Below the pieces are notes generated by a model. That model ran no database searches and was not told the DNA's origin. It saw only the letters and a list, made by a program, of their open reading frames with translations. From an uncultured Fibrobacterota bacterium (GTDB lineage Bacteria > Fibrobacterota > Chitinivibrionia > Chitinivibrionales > CAIOZP01), in the NCBI GenBank assembly GCA_903862805.1, contig CAIOZP010000236.1:1-8090 (forward strand): a stretch of 8,090 nt of DNA, given 5' to 3'. The translations under genes were made by a program, and so were the position numbers. Positions 7,302-8,090 of this stretch are shown piece by piece (positions within the stretch are counted from its first letter, which is position 1; each line of letters starts with the position of its first letter).

Positions 7302-7349
7302 ATGGAATTATCTTCCGAAATTTTGCTGGCATATTGTTAATGTTTCATG

Positions 7350-7355
7350 TAGAAT
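7350..7355 (+). promoter_or_regulatory. Candidate -10 box upstream of the Hpt gene
   Basis: TAGAAT lies about 35 bases before the Hpt start and follows an AT-rich stretch. No good -35 box is found at standard spacing (TGGCAT is there), so support is weak. Confidence 0.2.
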
Positions 7356-7376
7356 GTCGGCGCTGAAAAAATCCCG

Positions 7377-7382
7377 AAAGGA
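7377..7382 (+). promoter_or_regulatory. Ribosome binding site that decides the Hpt start
   Basis: AAAGGA ends seven bases before the ATG at 7390. The reading frame is open further upstream to a TTG at 7243, but that region has no comparable site and does not encode anything resembling the family. Confidence 0.6.
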
Positions 7383-7389
7383 AATTTTA

Positions 7390-7731
7390 ATGTCAGTTGA
7401 ATTTGATATTGAATTCGCGCTCTCGAATCTCGATCATGACACTGACATATATGCCGCCGTAGTAGATCAATATTTCATTTCGACTCCTCCAATGTGCAAT
7501 GAAATGAGAACTGCGGCAAAAAGCGGAGATTGGGAGACTTTCCGTCGGCACGCGCATTCGATCAAAAGCTCTTCGCGAACCATAGGCGGAATGGCACTTG
7601 GCGATCTGGCAGAACAAATAGAGTTGGATGAATCCACCGATCTGCATCACGCACTTGAGCAGGTTGACATGATAGAAAAATGTATCCACCAGCTTCAGGT
7701 TGATGCGAACTCGGCTGTGGCCAAGTTATGA
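7390..7731 (+). CDS. Stand-alone histidine phosphotransfer (Hpt) domain protein
   Basis: Cytoplasmic phosphorelay intermediate that carries a phosphoryl group on histidine between receiver domains. It has 113 residues, the size of a single Hpt domain. The signature is HAHSIKSSSRTIGG at 54-67, with His56 as the expected phosphorylated residue and Lys59 two residues after the intervening Ser-Ile. The rest is predicted helical and suits a four-helix bundle: an N-terminal helix, a helix around 35-50, the histidine helix, and amphipathic helices with LGDLAEQIE and ALEQVDMIEKCIHQLQ. No membrane segment or kinase catalytic domain is present. The ATG at 7390 is chosen over upstream in-frame starts because of AAAGGA seven bases before it and because the domain begins here. 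The receiver gene starts 19 bases after the stop, so the two are probably cotranscribed and may be partners. Confidence 0.85.
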   Translation: MSVEFDIEFALSNLDHDTDIYAAVVDQYFISTPPMCNEMRTAAKSGDWETFRRHAHSIKSSSRTIGGMALGDLAEQIELDESTDLHHALEQVDMIEKCIHQLQVDANSAVAKL

Positions 7732-7750
7732 AGCACGCAGCGGGATACAA

Positions 7751-8090
7751 ATGAACGGAAAAACGGTTCTCATAATCGACGACGAGGTTCTGGTTCGCAG
7801 AACAACCTCGCTTCTGCTTGGGAAGAAGAATATCTCGGTTATTTGTGCCTCCGACGGCATAGAAGGTCTCGCCCTTGCACGTGATTCTGTCCCGGATCTG
7901 ATTTTGCTCGACATCATGATGCCGATAATGAGCGGCTGGGAAGTTTTCGAGAGACTTCGGGCCATCCATGAACTCGCAGAAACATCCGTAATACTTTTTA
8001 CTGCACAGGATCATTCCGGTGCCGACAGACGCGGTTTGGAACTTGGCGCGGCAGGCATTATCCGCAAGCCATTTCATCTTGGCAAACTGC
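7751..8090 (+). CDS. Response regulator receiver domain protein (partial, runs off the window)
   Basis: The N-terminal 113 residues are a complete or nearly complete CheY-like receiver domain, and the gene continues past the end. Key residues are all visible: the acidic pair Asp10-Asp11 (LIIDDE), the phospho-acceptor Asp54 in LILLDIMMP, the switch Thr84 in ILFTAQ and the conserved Lys106 in RKPF. SGWEVFERLR at 61-70 is typical of the family. The ATG at 7751 has GGGA at 7742-7745, five bases upstream. An ATG overlapping the Hpt stop at 7728 leads only to an eight-codon reading frame. What follows the receiver (DNA-binding, GGDEF, kinase or nothing) cannot be seen. The Hpt protein just upstream is the natural candidate donor or acceptor of its phosphoryl group. 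Confidence 0.93.
   Translation, partial: MNGKTVLIIDDEVLVRRTTSLLLGKKNISVICASDGIEGLALARDSVPDLILLDIMMPIMSGWEVFERLRAIHELAETSVILFTAQDHSGADRRGLELGAAGIIRKPFHLGKL

Noticed and set aside
7325..7345. Possible sigma-54 promoter (CTGGCAT followed by TTGTT)
   Set aside because: The spacing to a GC-type -12 element is wrong and the required GC dinucleotide is missing.
7243..7389. In-frame upstream extension of the Hpt protein from a TTG
   Set aside because: It has no ribosome binding site, encodes a low-quality Ser/Cys-rich stretch, and spans the likely promoter region. The ATG at 7390 has a good site and matches the domain boundary.
7728..7754. ATG overlapping the Hpt stop as a start for the response regulator
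   Set aside because: This frame stops after eight codons. The receiver domain reads from the ATG at 7751.

Overview
The window reads as chromosomal DNA from a Gram-negative-type bacterium of moderate GC content. The evidence is a bifunctional class A penicillin-binding protein with one N-terminal membrane anchor, a two-permease oligopeptide-type ABC importer, and GTG and TTG starts alongside ATG. The phylum cannot be fixed from the sequence alone. I see no insertion sequence, integrase, phage module, CRISPR array, tRNA or rRNA, and coding density is high.

Layout. Bases 1-2326 hold a rightward cluster: possibly the last codons of an upstream gene, then an OppB/DppB-type permease, an OppC/DppC-type permease starting one base after it, and a 58-residue protein with one membrane segment and a lysine tail. 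The importer's binding protein and ATPases do not follow the permeases, so they would have to lie upstream of the window or elsewhere. Bases 2347-7219 hold three tightly packed leftward genes. In transcription order these are a PBP1A-type peptidoglycan synthase, a metal-dependent amidohydrolase of the TIM-barrel superfamily, and a U32-family protein of the RlhA/TrhP type. The amidohydrolase and U32 genes overlap as TTGA, so the TTG start sits on the TGA stop. From 7390 rightward, a free-standing histidine phosphotransfer (Hpt) protein is followed after 19 bases by a receiver-domain response regulator that runs off the end.

The only sizeable non-coding stretch (7220-7389) separates the divergent PBP1A and Hpt genes. 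It carries weak promoter-like hexamers and a set of mutually exclusive short inverted repeats.

How the genes fit together. Peptide import, cell-wall synthesis and RNA modification (the role of characterised U32 relatives) are housekeeping functions, and the Hpt-receiver pair is a two-protein phosphorelay fragment with no histidine kinase in view. I see no strong case for a new defence or mobile system. The parts least explained by known families are the small membrane protein at 2150-2326, the amidohydrolase with its long N-terminal insert, and the cysteine-rich segments of the PBP1A.
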